Below, in pieces: positions 1-8,412 of a stretch of 36,416 nucleotides of DNA (within the stretch, counting starts at the first letter, position 1; every line of letters begins with the position of its first letter). A program made the position numbers and the translations under genes. Below the pieces are notes generated by a model, which was given only the letters and a program-made list of their open reading frames with translations, ran no database searches and was not told where the DNA came from. The DNA is taken from the NCBI GenBank assembly GCA_000697355.1, contig JNEN01001281.1:1-36416 (forward strand). The letters run 5' to 3'. Source of the stretch: Syncephalastrum monosporum B8922 (taxonomy: Eukaryota; Mucoromycota; Mucoromycetes; Mucorales; Syncephalastraceae).

Positions 1-500
1 TGGATCGAGGGGACTATAGTGGCAGCAGGGATTGATACGGCTATCTATAAGGCGCATTCGACGCGTGCCGCCGCAAGGACCGCTGCGATCATGGCTGGAC
101 AACCAATCAACACGGTAAAGCGACACGCAAATTGGAGCTTGCGCAGCAACACGTTTGAGAAATACTACTTTCGGCCACACAGTCAGCAAAAGAAGGCGCC
201 GAGATTACTGAGGCTCTTTTTGCTGCGTCTACGGAAAAACAACCCACACCCGAGGACGGAGCGGAGGCAACACCGATTGCGTTAGCGACAGCGAAGCATA
301 ATCATAAAGTTGCCCGAAACGCATGCATCATTTCGTGGAGCAAGCAACCCATCCCTATCAAGACGAACAACAAAGAGACCCGTACCCGGGCATGAAAGTG
401 CTGAGGAGCATTCCATACAATAGAAGTCAAATTTATATATTACGAGAAATAAAGCACGGCTTGGAGGGAACAATCCACATCCGCGGACGGAGTGGAGGCA
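1..500 (+). mobile_element. 3' end of a DIRS-like retrotransposon (copy A, cut by window edge)
   Basis: Positions 1-500 match 3716-4215 at a constant offset of 3715, with no mismatch seen on reading both. The segment carries the C-terminal part of a tyrosine recombinase (open to a stop at 283-285), including the HxxR box (HSTR) and the terminal YY of the catalytic region. It then has the internal complementary region (251-298) and the right terminal repeat. Identity stops right after GGAGGCA at 500, and the flank differs from the flank after 4215, so 500 is a real element end. The rest of this copy lies left of the window. Confidence 0.85.
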
Positions 501-1259
501 TCTTTATGATTTACGCGTAGATGAGTAAAAAAGGAAAATGCGTCTTACCTGCCTGTTGGAGGTCCCAATGCATCTTGAACGAGCAGGCAAAAAAAAGGGT
601 GCCAATTTATTTTGAGCAAAAGGAATTGTAAAGAAGATAGAAGAAAACATTGATTCAGATGAGAGGAGTACCATTTAGGCCAGGGATGTTCATAGAGGAA
701 GATAACAACGGCGTGTTCATTCTTCAAACGCAGAACGGAGCTACGAGAGTTGCCTTACGTTTCATCAATCAGGTCGTCCAAAATCGTCAAGGTTTTATCC
801 AAATGGGTGTTGCAGAATAAGTAGGAAAAAAAAGTGGTCAATAATAATGCATTAACTTGTTCGAGACGATCCGCCAACTTACGGTACATCATTACAATGA
901 TTCATAGGAGCAGTTTCATGAACGGTTAACAAAAAGATGAATACTGATTTCATTGCATTCTGGACGTGGAGAAACCCAAACGCATGTCCGATAAACGATG
1001 CATACGTCGGTAACGATCAACGTTCGTCTCCAACCCTACCAGAAAACTCCAGCAGGGTCTTCACCGACTACTAGTAACAAAGCAACTCCAAATGGAGAAA
1101 CCCAAACGCATGTCCAATAAACGATGCATACGTCGGTAACGATCAACGTTCGTCTCCAACCCTACCAGAAAACTCCAGCAGGGCCTTCACCGACTACTAG
1201 TAACAAAGCAACTCCATCATCCAAAGCAAAACAAAACAAAAAAAAAAGAAAAGTGGTTG
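501..1259. other. Non-coding spacer between two DIRS-like copies
   Basis: No convincing gene is present: open frames are short and lack family features. The stretch is AT-rich and contains the 126-bp tandem duplication at 967-1216. It ends in an A-rich run (about 1227-1252) directly before the left end of the second element. It could be host sequence between two insertions or the remains of older elements. Confidence 0.5.
967..1216. repeat. 126-bp direct tandem duplication, two copies
   Basis: The unit starting TGGAGAAACC at 967 recurs at 1093 with period 126 and runs to GCAACTCCA at 1216. The copies differ by only a few substitutions, such as CATGTCCGATAA against CATGTCCAATAA and AGGGTC against AGGGCC. 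It has no coding potential. The high similarity indicates a fairly recent local duplication between the two DIRS-like copies. Confidence 0.9.
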
Positions 1260-1307
1260 TGCTTCGCTGTCGCTAACGCAATCGGTGTTGCCTCCGCTCC
1301 GTCCTCG
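1260..1307. repeat. Left terminal extension, complementary to the internal region at 3966-4013
   Basis: These 48 bases are the exact reverse complement of 3966-4013 (and of 251-298 in copy A) as read by eye. Only their inner part, TTGCCTCC(A/G)CTCCGTCC, is shared with the outer end of the right terminal repeat. The left end therefore extends beyond the right one, as described for DIRS elements, where this overhang templates circle formation. Confidence 0.8.
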
Positions 1308-1360
1308 CTTTATTTTTCGTAAATTTGACTTCTATTGTATGGAATGCTCCTCAGCACCTT
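1308..1360. repeat. Left inverted terminal repeat (inner part)
   Basis: CTTTATTT(T/C)TCGT, then AAATTTGACTTCTATTG and a block ending CTCCTCAGCAC, appears here. The reverse complement lies in the right terminal repeat at about 4108-4170. The right copy carries a 6-7 base insertion (TATATAA type) and a further 28 bases between this block and the outer end. The two ends are therefore homologous but have diverged in length. Confidence 0.75.
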
Positions 1361-1419
1361 TCAAGCCACGCACCGTGGAAGATAACTTCCCGGACTATCC
1401 AATGAAGAACTGGGAAAAT

Positions 1420-2151
1420 TGGTCCGTCAACAATCGAATCGGGAGCAAGCCTATCCGACAACGCGCTCCCGGTCGAGATCAGCAGCGACTTTGTCAAAAT
1501 TATCAAGCATACGGCTGCGGAAAACCTTAAGCAATTTGAGCAAACAATCACCAGATACAGTGGCGGCAAATGGACCCTCCCAGGCTCGCTCAACAAAGTT
1601 CTTTATCAGAAAGTCCGTCAACATAGACTCGATGCCGTCAGTGTCGTCAAGCAACGATACCAAGATGCCAACAAGCTGCGCACAATTGGTCACGCAGCTA
1701 CCGAAATATTTCAAGAACTCTCCTGGTAAGAGGAGGGGACGAAGAACGTGACGAGGAAGACATGCGAAATATCCTCGAACGAATCCGGCGGCTCGCCATC
1801 TACGGCTATGCCAGCGGGAAGGCCATGGACGAAGCTAGTAAGCGCATCAGCGATGAGGCCCTCGGGATTCCAGTGGATAACACCGACCGAGAGGACAGGG
1901 ACATGGCATACTCTCCCGAGCATATTACGGCCATGGATGAACTCGAATTTCGTCGTTCGCTCACTCGGCAAGCCGCTAGAGCCAACCGATTAGCACCACG
2001 CCACGGATCCCATGGAGGTAGAGGAGGCTCCACGCCAAACAACAACGCATACGCTTTCTACAATTCTACAACGAGATCTTGCACACAATCTTCAGGGCAA
2101 GCAGGATCGGTGGGATCGCCCGTGTCCATTGTCCAGAAACGTCCTCGTTGA
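1420..2151 (+). pseudogene. Gag-like remnant of the DIRS-like element
   Basis: An open frame runs from about 1420 to a TAA at 1727-1729 (LSDNALPVEISSDF ... EIFQELSW). It continues in the next frame through DEERDEEDMRNILERI to a stop at 2149-2151, which implies a frameshift near 1720. The downstream part is a charged helical region followed by a Gly/Ser/Asn-rich tail (RHGSHGGRGG). That make-up is usual for the nucleocapsid-like protein upstream of RT in DIRS and related elements. Identification rests mainly on position. The frame runs almost directly into the RNase H region, which marks the reverse transcriptase deletion. Confidence 0.6.
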
Positions 2152-2219
2152 ATTCGACTGGTGGTCAAGCAAACCCATAGTGGCTCAAGGCCTACCCATT
2201 TGCCGTCCGATGGCAACCC

Positions 2220-3081
2220 GACCCACACTCCGGATATGGGTAGATGCGTCGGACAGCGGGTGAGGGATCAGTTCGAAGGAGGTCAAGACACACGGTCACC
2301 GGACAACGGAAGAAAGCGCAAGGTCGATAAATACGAGAGAGCTGCAGACGATCCTGTTTGCACTACAACTCCATGCGCAAAAGTACCGGGACCAGACGAT
2401 CGAGGTTCAATCGGACAACATCACTGATCTCAAGTACGCAAGAAGATCAGGCCGAACAGCGTCAGCAATCCTCCAATATCTAGCTCTTCAGATCCAACAA
2501 GTGACCCGCGACAACAACCTGACGGTTTTATATCGACACATCGCAGGGGTCAAGAACACGAGGCAGACAGTCTGAGCCGTCAGCAAGTCCTCGAACACGA
2601 GAGAGCCCTCCCATGGAGGTCATTCAATCTCATTTACCAGAAGTGGCCCAGTGCACAACTAGCGATCGATACCTTCGCAGCGCGACACAACACGAAGCTA
2701 TCCCGCTTTTGGAGTCGGTTCCCAGATCCGAGTGCCGAAGCGGTGAATGCATTCCAACAGAAGTGGCCGACAAGCGGGCTCTACTTGCATCCACCTTGGC
2801 GCCTGATCTTACCGGTTCTTCAAAAGATCAAGACCGACCTCGTCAAGGATGCGATTTTAGTGACACCCACATGGCCCACTCAAGCATGGTGGCCGCTAGT
2901 CCTGAGCAATCAAGACACAACCTTTGAACATCCCATTCGCAAGGAAGACGTCAATGACCGCACGGCGCTTATCGAGCAGGCTTGGGAAGATGAAGGGATA
3001 CCACTAACACAACAACGGTTCTTCAAAACATTGCGAATTCTACCACCCGACATTATGACCGCCAGTGGCGACTTTGGGTAG
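2220..3081 (+). pseudogene. RNase H plus DIRS methylase-like domain, broken
   Basis: The RNase H catalytic pattern is visible in order: WVDASDSG (about 2238), E in NTRELQTIL, D in VQSDNITDLKY, and EADSLSR near 2560. A TGA follows DSG where the family has Trp (GW), and a frameshift near 2550 separates the GVKN segment from EADSLSR. Downstream come DTFAARHNTKLSRFWSRF and HPPW (about 2790). The latter resembles the PPW/PPY motif of the N6-adenine methylase-like domain known between RNase H and recombinase in DIRS elements. The frame stops at 3081. The protein cannot be made intact from this copy. Confidence 0.75.
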
Positions 3082-4000
3082 AATGGTGCTTCAAGCAAGA
3101 CCCTATACTGGATCACTTTACGATCCGATTTCTCATATCCATGCCGACAGCATGAAGGAGCACATTGAACGGCTACCAGTCTGCGCTTTATAGCGTATTC
3201 AAGATACTACATCCGCATGGCATCCCATTGGGGGAGAAAGCGTTGATCAAACTCAGGCAAAACGCCGAACAGAATTCGTGATTCCCCGCACATCAAACGA
3301 AATTTGGAGAGTGGGACCCCTTTTGCAGGTGATCAAGAGCTGGGGACCTATGCCTATGTTATCACTTGAAAAGTTGCAACGCAAGACTGTTATCTTACTA
3401 GCACTGGCAACCATGTGGCGCCCTGGGTCGGACATTGCTAGCCTGCGGTATCAAGATGTCACTGTCGACCGAGACGACGACGACAAGGTGATCGCCATGA
3501 CAGTTGTTGCGTGTTTTGCGGAAGAAACCACGGGGAAATCATCAAAATTCGGCAAGATCACGGGGGAGGACCTCTGCCCGGTCCATACTATGACCTGGTT
3601 TCTGAGACAAACGGAGAGCCATCGACCCACAGCCGATCCTGCGCATAGCCTCTTTGCAAAAGACATCGCACGTTCACCAAGCTGGAGCCGCCCTGCAGAA
3701 GCGACTGTAGCCGCTTGGATCGAGGGGACTATAGTGGCAGCAGGGATTGATACGGCTATCTATAAGGCGCATTCGACGCGTGCCGCCGCAAGGACCGCTG
3801 CGATCATGGCTGGACAACCAATCAACACGGTAAAGCGACACGCAAATTGGAGCTTGCGCAGCAACACGTTTGAGAAATACTACTTTCGGCCACACAGTCA
3901 GCAAAAGAAGGCGCCGAGATTACTGAGGCTCTTTTTGCTGCGTCTACGGAAAAACAACCCACACCCGAGGACGGAGCGGAGGCAACACCGATTGCGTTAG
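3062..4000 (+). pseudogene. Tyrosine recombinase of the DIRS-like element, N-terminal part broken
   Basis: The catalytic half (about 3281-4000) is open and keeps the box I arginine (WRPGSDIASL), the HxxR box (HSTR), a Trp/His position (HANWS) and the terminal tyrosine (EKYYFRP). This is the R-H-R-Y set of tyrosine recombinases, used by DIRS elements in place of an integrase. The N-terminal half (RQWRLWVEWCFKQ ... GIPLGEKALIKLRQ) sits in another frame with a TGA after the MPTA motif and another after QNS at about 3278. No ATG opens the catalytic frame, because its first in-frame codon after the stop is GTG. It is probably not translated as a full enzyme. Confidence 0.8.
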
Positions 4001-4013
4001 CGACAGCGAAGCA
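3966..4013. repeat. Internal complementary region of the DIRS-like element
   Basis: These 48 bases overlap the end of the recombinase frame and are the reverse complement of the element's left end (1260-1307). The first 20 or so bases also resemble the outer end of the right terminal repeat (about 4196-4215), with two differences. This three-way relation is the structural signature of DIRS elements. Confidence 0.8.
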
Positions 4014-4107
4014 TAATCATAAAGTTGCCCGAAACGCATGCATCATTTCGTGGAGCAAGCAACCCATCCCTATCAAGACGAACAACAAAGAGACCCGTAC
4101 CCGGGCA

Positions 4108-4215
4108 TGAAAGTGCTGAGGAGCATTCCATACAATAGAAGTCAAATTTATATATTACGAGAAATAAAGCACGGCTTGGAGGGAACAATCCACATCCGCG
4201 GACGGAGTGGAGGCA
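4108..4215. repeat. Right inverted terminal repeat
   Basis: The inner part (4108-4170) is inverted relative to 1308-1360. The outer part ends in CGGACGGAGTGGAGGCA at 4215. Copy A has the same sequence at 393-500 and diverges at the same base, which fixes the right end of the element. Confidence 0.8.
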
Positions 4216-4243
4216 ACTTTTTTTTTCTTCTGCATACAGTATA

Positions 4244-5768
4244 ATGCCTCCTCCCAAGAAAAAACAAAAGGCGTTGGTGGCACCGATTCCGAATGACGCT
4301 CAGTGGTGTTTGGACCATGCTGACCATCTCACTTTCAAGAAGTTTATTGAGTCTTTTGACTTTTTGGATCGACATCAGGCTCAACAACGATATGCCAATA
4401 TTCTCTCGAAGCATTTCAACGCCAAATCTGAACGAGACAAAGCCATAGTCGACAACTACAAAACATGGATACGCACTGCTGATTACCTGCGGTTTTGGGG
4501 GAAAAGGAAAGATTCAAGCAGCATTATAAAGGCAAATCTAGCAGGTGCGGAATTAGTCGACTCTTCGTTAGATCTTCGCTTGGCGTCTTCTTCAAACCCA
4601 CCAAATGAAACCATCAATTCTGGTCCTCAAGCAACGACCATATCCTTGACGGAATCCGACGAAACAATAAGCATCACTTGTGCTCACCAAGACGATAACA
4701 ATACCGGTGAAACCAGGCTGGCCATCAATGACGACGTGATTGTTCTCCATGAAGACACCAGTTCGGTTTGCAAGCCTGATAACCCATGGATGTTCAAGGA
4801 TGCCAATGTTACCCAGCTCTTCAGGTCTTATCAAGCCATCATCCGCGACATGTTCCATAAGCATCAGACTCTTCCCATTGAGTCGTATATCCACGAATTG
4901 GCTGCCCATACCCATACACTTGTCCTTTGCAAGGGCCAGCAGAGCTCTGTTGCCGAAAGAGTCTTCTCAAAGTCGCTATTGAACGACCTGACTTCTGACC
5001 TGGTCTCGAAAGTTGTTCACCCAGATCTACCATTTCCTCAAGAAGAGCTGTTTACCCTGACGACCACTCTCTCCAACCTAGCCCTTGGAAAAACTACTCG
5101 CGAGCAGACCATGTTTGATCTCTACGTTATGTCGTCGAAAATGCCCTATGGACCCAAGAGGGTCATACGAAGTGTCATTAACTTGTAAGTCTTGTTTGCT
5201 TCTGTATTGCTCAACAAGCCGGCTTACTTTTTTTTTTTTTTATCTTCTAGACTGCAGAAGTTGCCCACTGCTCCCATGAAAAACCATGATACCATCACTG
5301 AAACCGAACTCTGGAGTACCTATTATGACCCTGTTCTGACCTGTCTCGTGAGTGACCCTGGACAAATTCGCTGCCAAATGAAAACGGTAAGACTCGACCT
5401 GATGCCGTTATCAGCGAGAAGCCCCATCTGGAATTCACGAATAGCGTTGGCTTTGGTGAAGCCAAGGTGAAACAACGGTCTGGTGCCCGATACAACCTTT
5501 GCATTGATACCTTGCGCTTGATAACCTTTTGTAAAAATGCCATTGATGTCAACAAGTTGGATGGGGCAATGGCGTTCCAAATTCATGGTAAGGAGTTTAA
5601 AAAAAGGAAGCCATTGCTGTGACACTGATATCCCCTTTCTCATTGCTCGATTGCCCAATGCCGTCTCTTCGTTTTTTCTTTTTACTGGTGACTTCGTTTC
5701 TCAAAGATGCTATCAGGATCTCTCTCGCGTATTGTGCAGCCACTGTTGGGCCGTACGAACGTGAATGA
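4244..5768 (+). pseudogene. Unrecognised protein gene of a Mucorales-type family, frameshifted
   Basis: Exon 1 (4244-5184) encodes 313 codons from MPPPKKKQK, a short lysine-rich start. A GTAAGT donor at 5185 and a polyT-rich acceptor ending at 5250 give exon 2 (LQKLPTAPMKNHD ... ETELWSTYYDPVLTCL). Near 5374 the frame shifts: the continuation NGKTRPDAVISEKP ... FGEAKVKQRSG ... NLCIDTLRLITFCKNAIDV lies one frame over, so a few bases seem lost there. A possible second intron (5588-5706) leads to DAIRISLAYCAATVGPYERE and a stop at 5766-5768. More open sequence (LKQWAALRHFSNSK) follows beyond it. The ETELWxxYxDP and RPDAVIS segments resemble hypothetical proteins I associate with Mucorales genomes. 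No function is known to me. Its ATG is 29 bp from the DIRS-like element end, so its promoter is displaced or supplied by the element. Confidence 0.6.
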
Positions 5769-6199
5769 CAAGTTGTTTTGAAGCAGTGGGCTGCACTCAG
5801 GCACTTCTCAAACAGCAAGTTGAAGAACCTCACTTTGTCCTGATCTGATTAGCGTGTATAATTTCGTTTCACTGGTGTCTTCCTCATGACAACATCACTA
5901 TTGCAGTTTACCTGGTTTCCCATCTGCATTGCCTCCTCTTCCTTCCGTGTATAACTAATTTGACTACTGTACGCGTAGATTATGATTTGGCGGGCATAAA
6001 CGGGCCAAAAAGAATATATATGCATGAAGAGAAAACGAAACCGTATATTTAAAGGAAAGAAAACAATATAAAAGAAACTTTAACAACAAATACAAACGAA
6101 TAGATATATACACGATGCGATGAACATAGGAGATGGTCGGATAGAATGGAAGGAAGAGAGAGGGGATGTAGAAGGCGTGAGAGGATAACGAAGGTGGTC
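5769..6199. other. Intergenic, no gene seen
   Basis: This is AT-rich sequence between the broken plus-strand gene and the 3' end of the minus-strand bZIP gene. It contains remnant frame LKQWAALRHFSNSK (about 5780-5830), which probably belongs to the decayed gene upstream. AT-rich sequence near 6010-6120 probably holds the bZIP 3' UTR. Confidence 0.5.
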
Positions 6200-8034
6200 C
6201 TAACGGACAGAAAGAGTGGCCTTAAACTTTTCGCGATATTCGGGGCCCATAATGAACTTGTGCAGCTGACGATCCATCTTGAGCATGGGCACAAGGAACG
6301 CCGTGTCTTGGGGCTGACGCAGCATACGTTTACCGACCGCGTAAAAATTAGCCATGGTGTGCAGCGTTTTCGTGTACGACTTCATCTTTCTGCACTGTGT
6401 CTGCGTCTGCATCTGCATCTGCGTCTGTGCTGGTGCTGTCTTCACTGCAGCCATTTGAGCTCGTCTGTTGCGCAGTGTCTCCCGTGCACACTTGATACAG
6501 TCTTCATGCGAGTGGCCCATGGCCCGACATGCCATGTATCTCACGTAGTGTTTCCGCAGAAACTTTTCCACCTCTTTATCTTCCTCCACGCGAGCAGCTT
6601 GGTCGTCACAGTCACGGCGGCTGGGTTCTTTCTTGTCCTCCCCGCCGTCCGAGGAGCCTGAGGCCGTCACTGTTTCGTTGCCCTGCTTGGACTTCTCGTC
6701 CTCATAGTCACCACATAATGTCTTTGCGTCGCTGCCGTCCATGACGAGCGACATCCACGCCTGAGGCGTTAGGAAGTCGGTAAGGCCCTTCGAGCTAGCA
6801 GTAAGGGTGTTCGCCATGAACTCTTGCACCTTGAGATCAAAGGTGTGTTGGACGACCAGTGACATGAGGGCAGGCACCATGAGCGGGTAGTTGCGCATGA
6901 AGTCATGCGACTTGAGGATAAGACTGTTATCTTGCGAGGCTTGGTCCATGTTCTTTTCGTCGAGGACGCGGAAAAAGTCCCAATCAGGCATGACCGCATG
7001 GGCCAGGTGGGAATCGTGGCTAAAGTTACCATAGTCGTACATGTCCAATAATGGAAAAATGTCGGGTACAGCCGCTGATGAATCGGTGAGCATGTTGATG
7101 TCTTGTATCAGACCGTCAGGCGAGTAATGACTGCTGTTTGATTCGGGTGCGGTGAGAGGAGACGAACGCTGTCGCCACTGCTGCAGTTCCTCTTCGAGCT
7201 GTTGATTCATCTCCGTCAGACGCTTGTTGGCCTCACGTAAAGCTTGGATTTCGTCGTCTTTCTGCTGTACTTGGCCCTCCAGCTGCTCAATATATTCTGT
7301 TGGGGGAGAGGAAAGAGTCATGTAAGGAAAGCCAGGGCAAGCAAATGTGGGCTGAACGAACCTTTTCGTCGAACACGAAAGTTGCGGGCAGATATCTTAT
7401 TGCGGAGTTGACGTCTCTCCCTGGAGGTCATTTGCTTTAACTGGGATGAAGTGGCGTCGATGAGGTCGTCTTCGTCGGCAGAGTCTTCATTGGACGGCGG
7501 TGAAGACGAGGACGAGCCCGAAGGCTGGGGCGTCTGTTGGGGCTTGCGCCCTTTGCGTCCTTTTTTGAACTGCGGGTTTTCTGTCACAAAGATGGGTTGC
7601 CGTGCTCGCATCTTTTTGGTGGAGTTGGTGGAACGCTCCTGTGGTGCGGGACGACTTTCGTGCGAAATCATCATCCCCACAAAAGGATAGTTCTGGGGCG
7701 AAATCACTGGTCCAGTGGGCGCTTGGTCCTGCTGCTGTGCGGCTGGTCCCTGTTGCTGGTAGCCCTCGGGAGAATGCGTCGGAGGGTTGCTCTTCACATG
7801 ATCTGACTCGCTCCCGCTTGAGCTCACGGCAGGCGCTCCTTCTTGTGTCTGGAAGCTGCTTCCTCCGCCGAAAAGGTCAAAGCTGGGGGGCAGGAACATA
7901 TCGTCTGGCAAGGACAGCAAAAAGTCAGTCGACTCATCGACATGTGCACCGTTCTCTTGCACCGTAAAATTCGTTTGCATTGCAGCAACCTGTTCTTCGG
8001 GGAGTTCAGCGATCGGCGGGAATGAGGGGGGCAT
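6200..8034 (-). CDS. bZIP transcription factor
   Basis: This is a predicted nuclear DNA-binding regulator of 589 aa in two exons: 8034-7362 and 7296-6200. The 65-nt intron (GTTCGT...CAG) lies inside the bZIP domain, between RRK and EYIEQLE. The basic region NKISARNFRVRRK (residues 212-224) has the N-x7-R invariant pair. The zipper follows (EYIEQLEGQVQQKDDEIQAL, continuing to about residue 265) with regular leucines. The N-terminal 200 residues are Ser/Pro/Gln-rich and disordered, while the C-terminal 300 residues are partly helical with no domain I recognise. The SARNFR basic region matches a fungal bZIP subgroup, but the sequence does not identify target genes or a specific orthologue. The ATG at 8034 is the first in frame and opens with MPPSFPPIAEL. 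Confidence 0.9.
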
Positions 8035-8412
8035 GACAGGGAAGGAAGAAAGAGGGAAGAAGACGGCTGGCCTCCCTCCACTCCGAAGTGGGCGCTTATT
8101 TGCACCGGATATCCATTATCGAAAATGCTTCCATAAAAAGAAATCTTGACGCGTCCATTACCATATTGGGCACTTAAGCATAGACTGGAAAGACTAGTGG
8201 GAAATGCCACCCAACGTGCTCCTTCTTCCTCCCCTTGCCCTACACTACACAGAATAATGATATCACGATATGCCATCATCCAGTGTGCTGCGGATGGCTT
8301 GCCACCCCATGAAATCAAAGTGCTTGCAATGGCATAGTTTCACATCTTTTTCTTATATTTTACAATCCAATCAAATCCAAAGATGCATGTTTCAGACCAT
8401 AAGCCTCATCGC
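8035..8412. promoter_or_regulatory. Intergenic region, probable bZIP promoter and RAD50 3' UTR
   Basis: These 378 bp separate the bZIP start from the RAD50 stop, both on the minus strand. No gene is seen. The upstream region of the bZIP gene must lie here or in the RAD50 3' end. No specific binding site could be supported. Confidence 0.4.

Larger units (their letters stand above)
1260..4215 (+). mobile_element. DIRS-like tyrosine-recombinase retrotransposon lacking reverse transcriptase, decayed
   Basis: The ends are inverted repeats. A 48-bp block at the left end (1260-1307) is the reverse complement of an internal block at 3966-4013, which is the internal complementary region typical of DIRS elements. 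The order gag-like, RNase H, methylase-like domain, tyrosine recombinase is the DIRS order. However, only about 80 bp lie between the end of the gag-like frame (2151) and the first RNase H catalytic motif (WVDAS, about 2238). The reverse transcriptase, normally several hundred bases there, is therefore deleted. Several stops and frameshifts interrupt the frames. No target duplication is expected, because DIRS elements integrate by recombination. At 2956 bp it is much shorter than an autonomous DIRS element (about 5-6 kb, general knowledge). Confidence 0.85.

Noticed and set aside
5374..5420. Short intron (GTAAGA...CAG) instead of a frameshift in the unknown family gene
   Set aside because: It would be 28 nt long, below workable intron size. 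The skipped sequence encodes the NGKTRPDAVISEKP segment that fits the family, so a frameshift is the better reading.
6146..6661. Plus-strand 171-codon frame opposite the bZIP gene
   Set aside because: It is antisense to the bZIP C-terminal exon; its Leu/His/Cys-rich make-up looks like a reverse-strand artefact.
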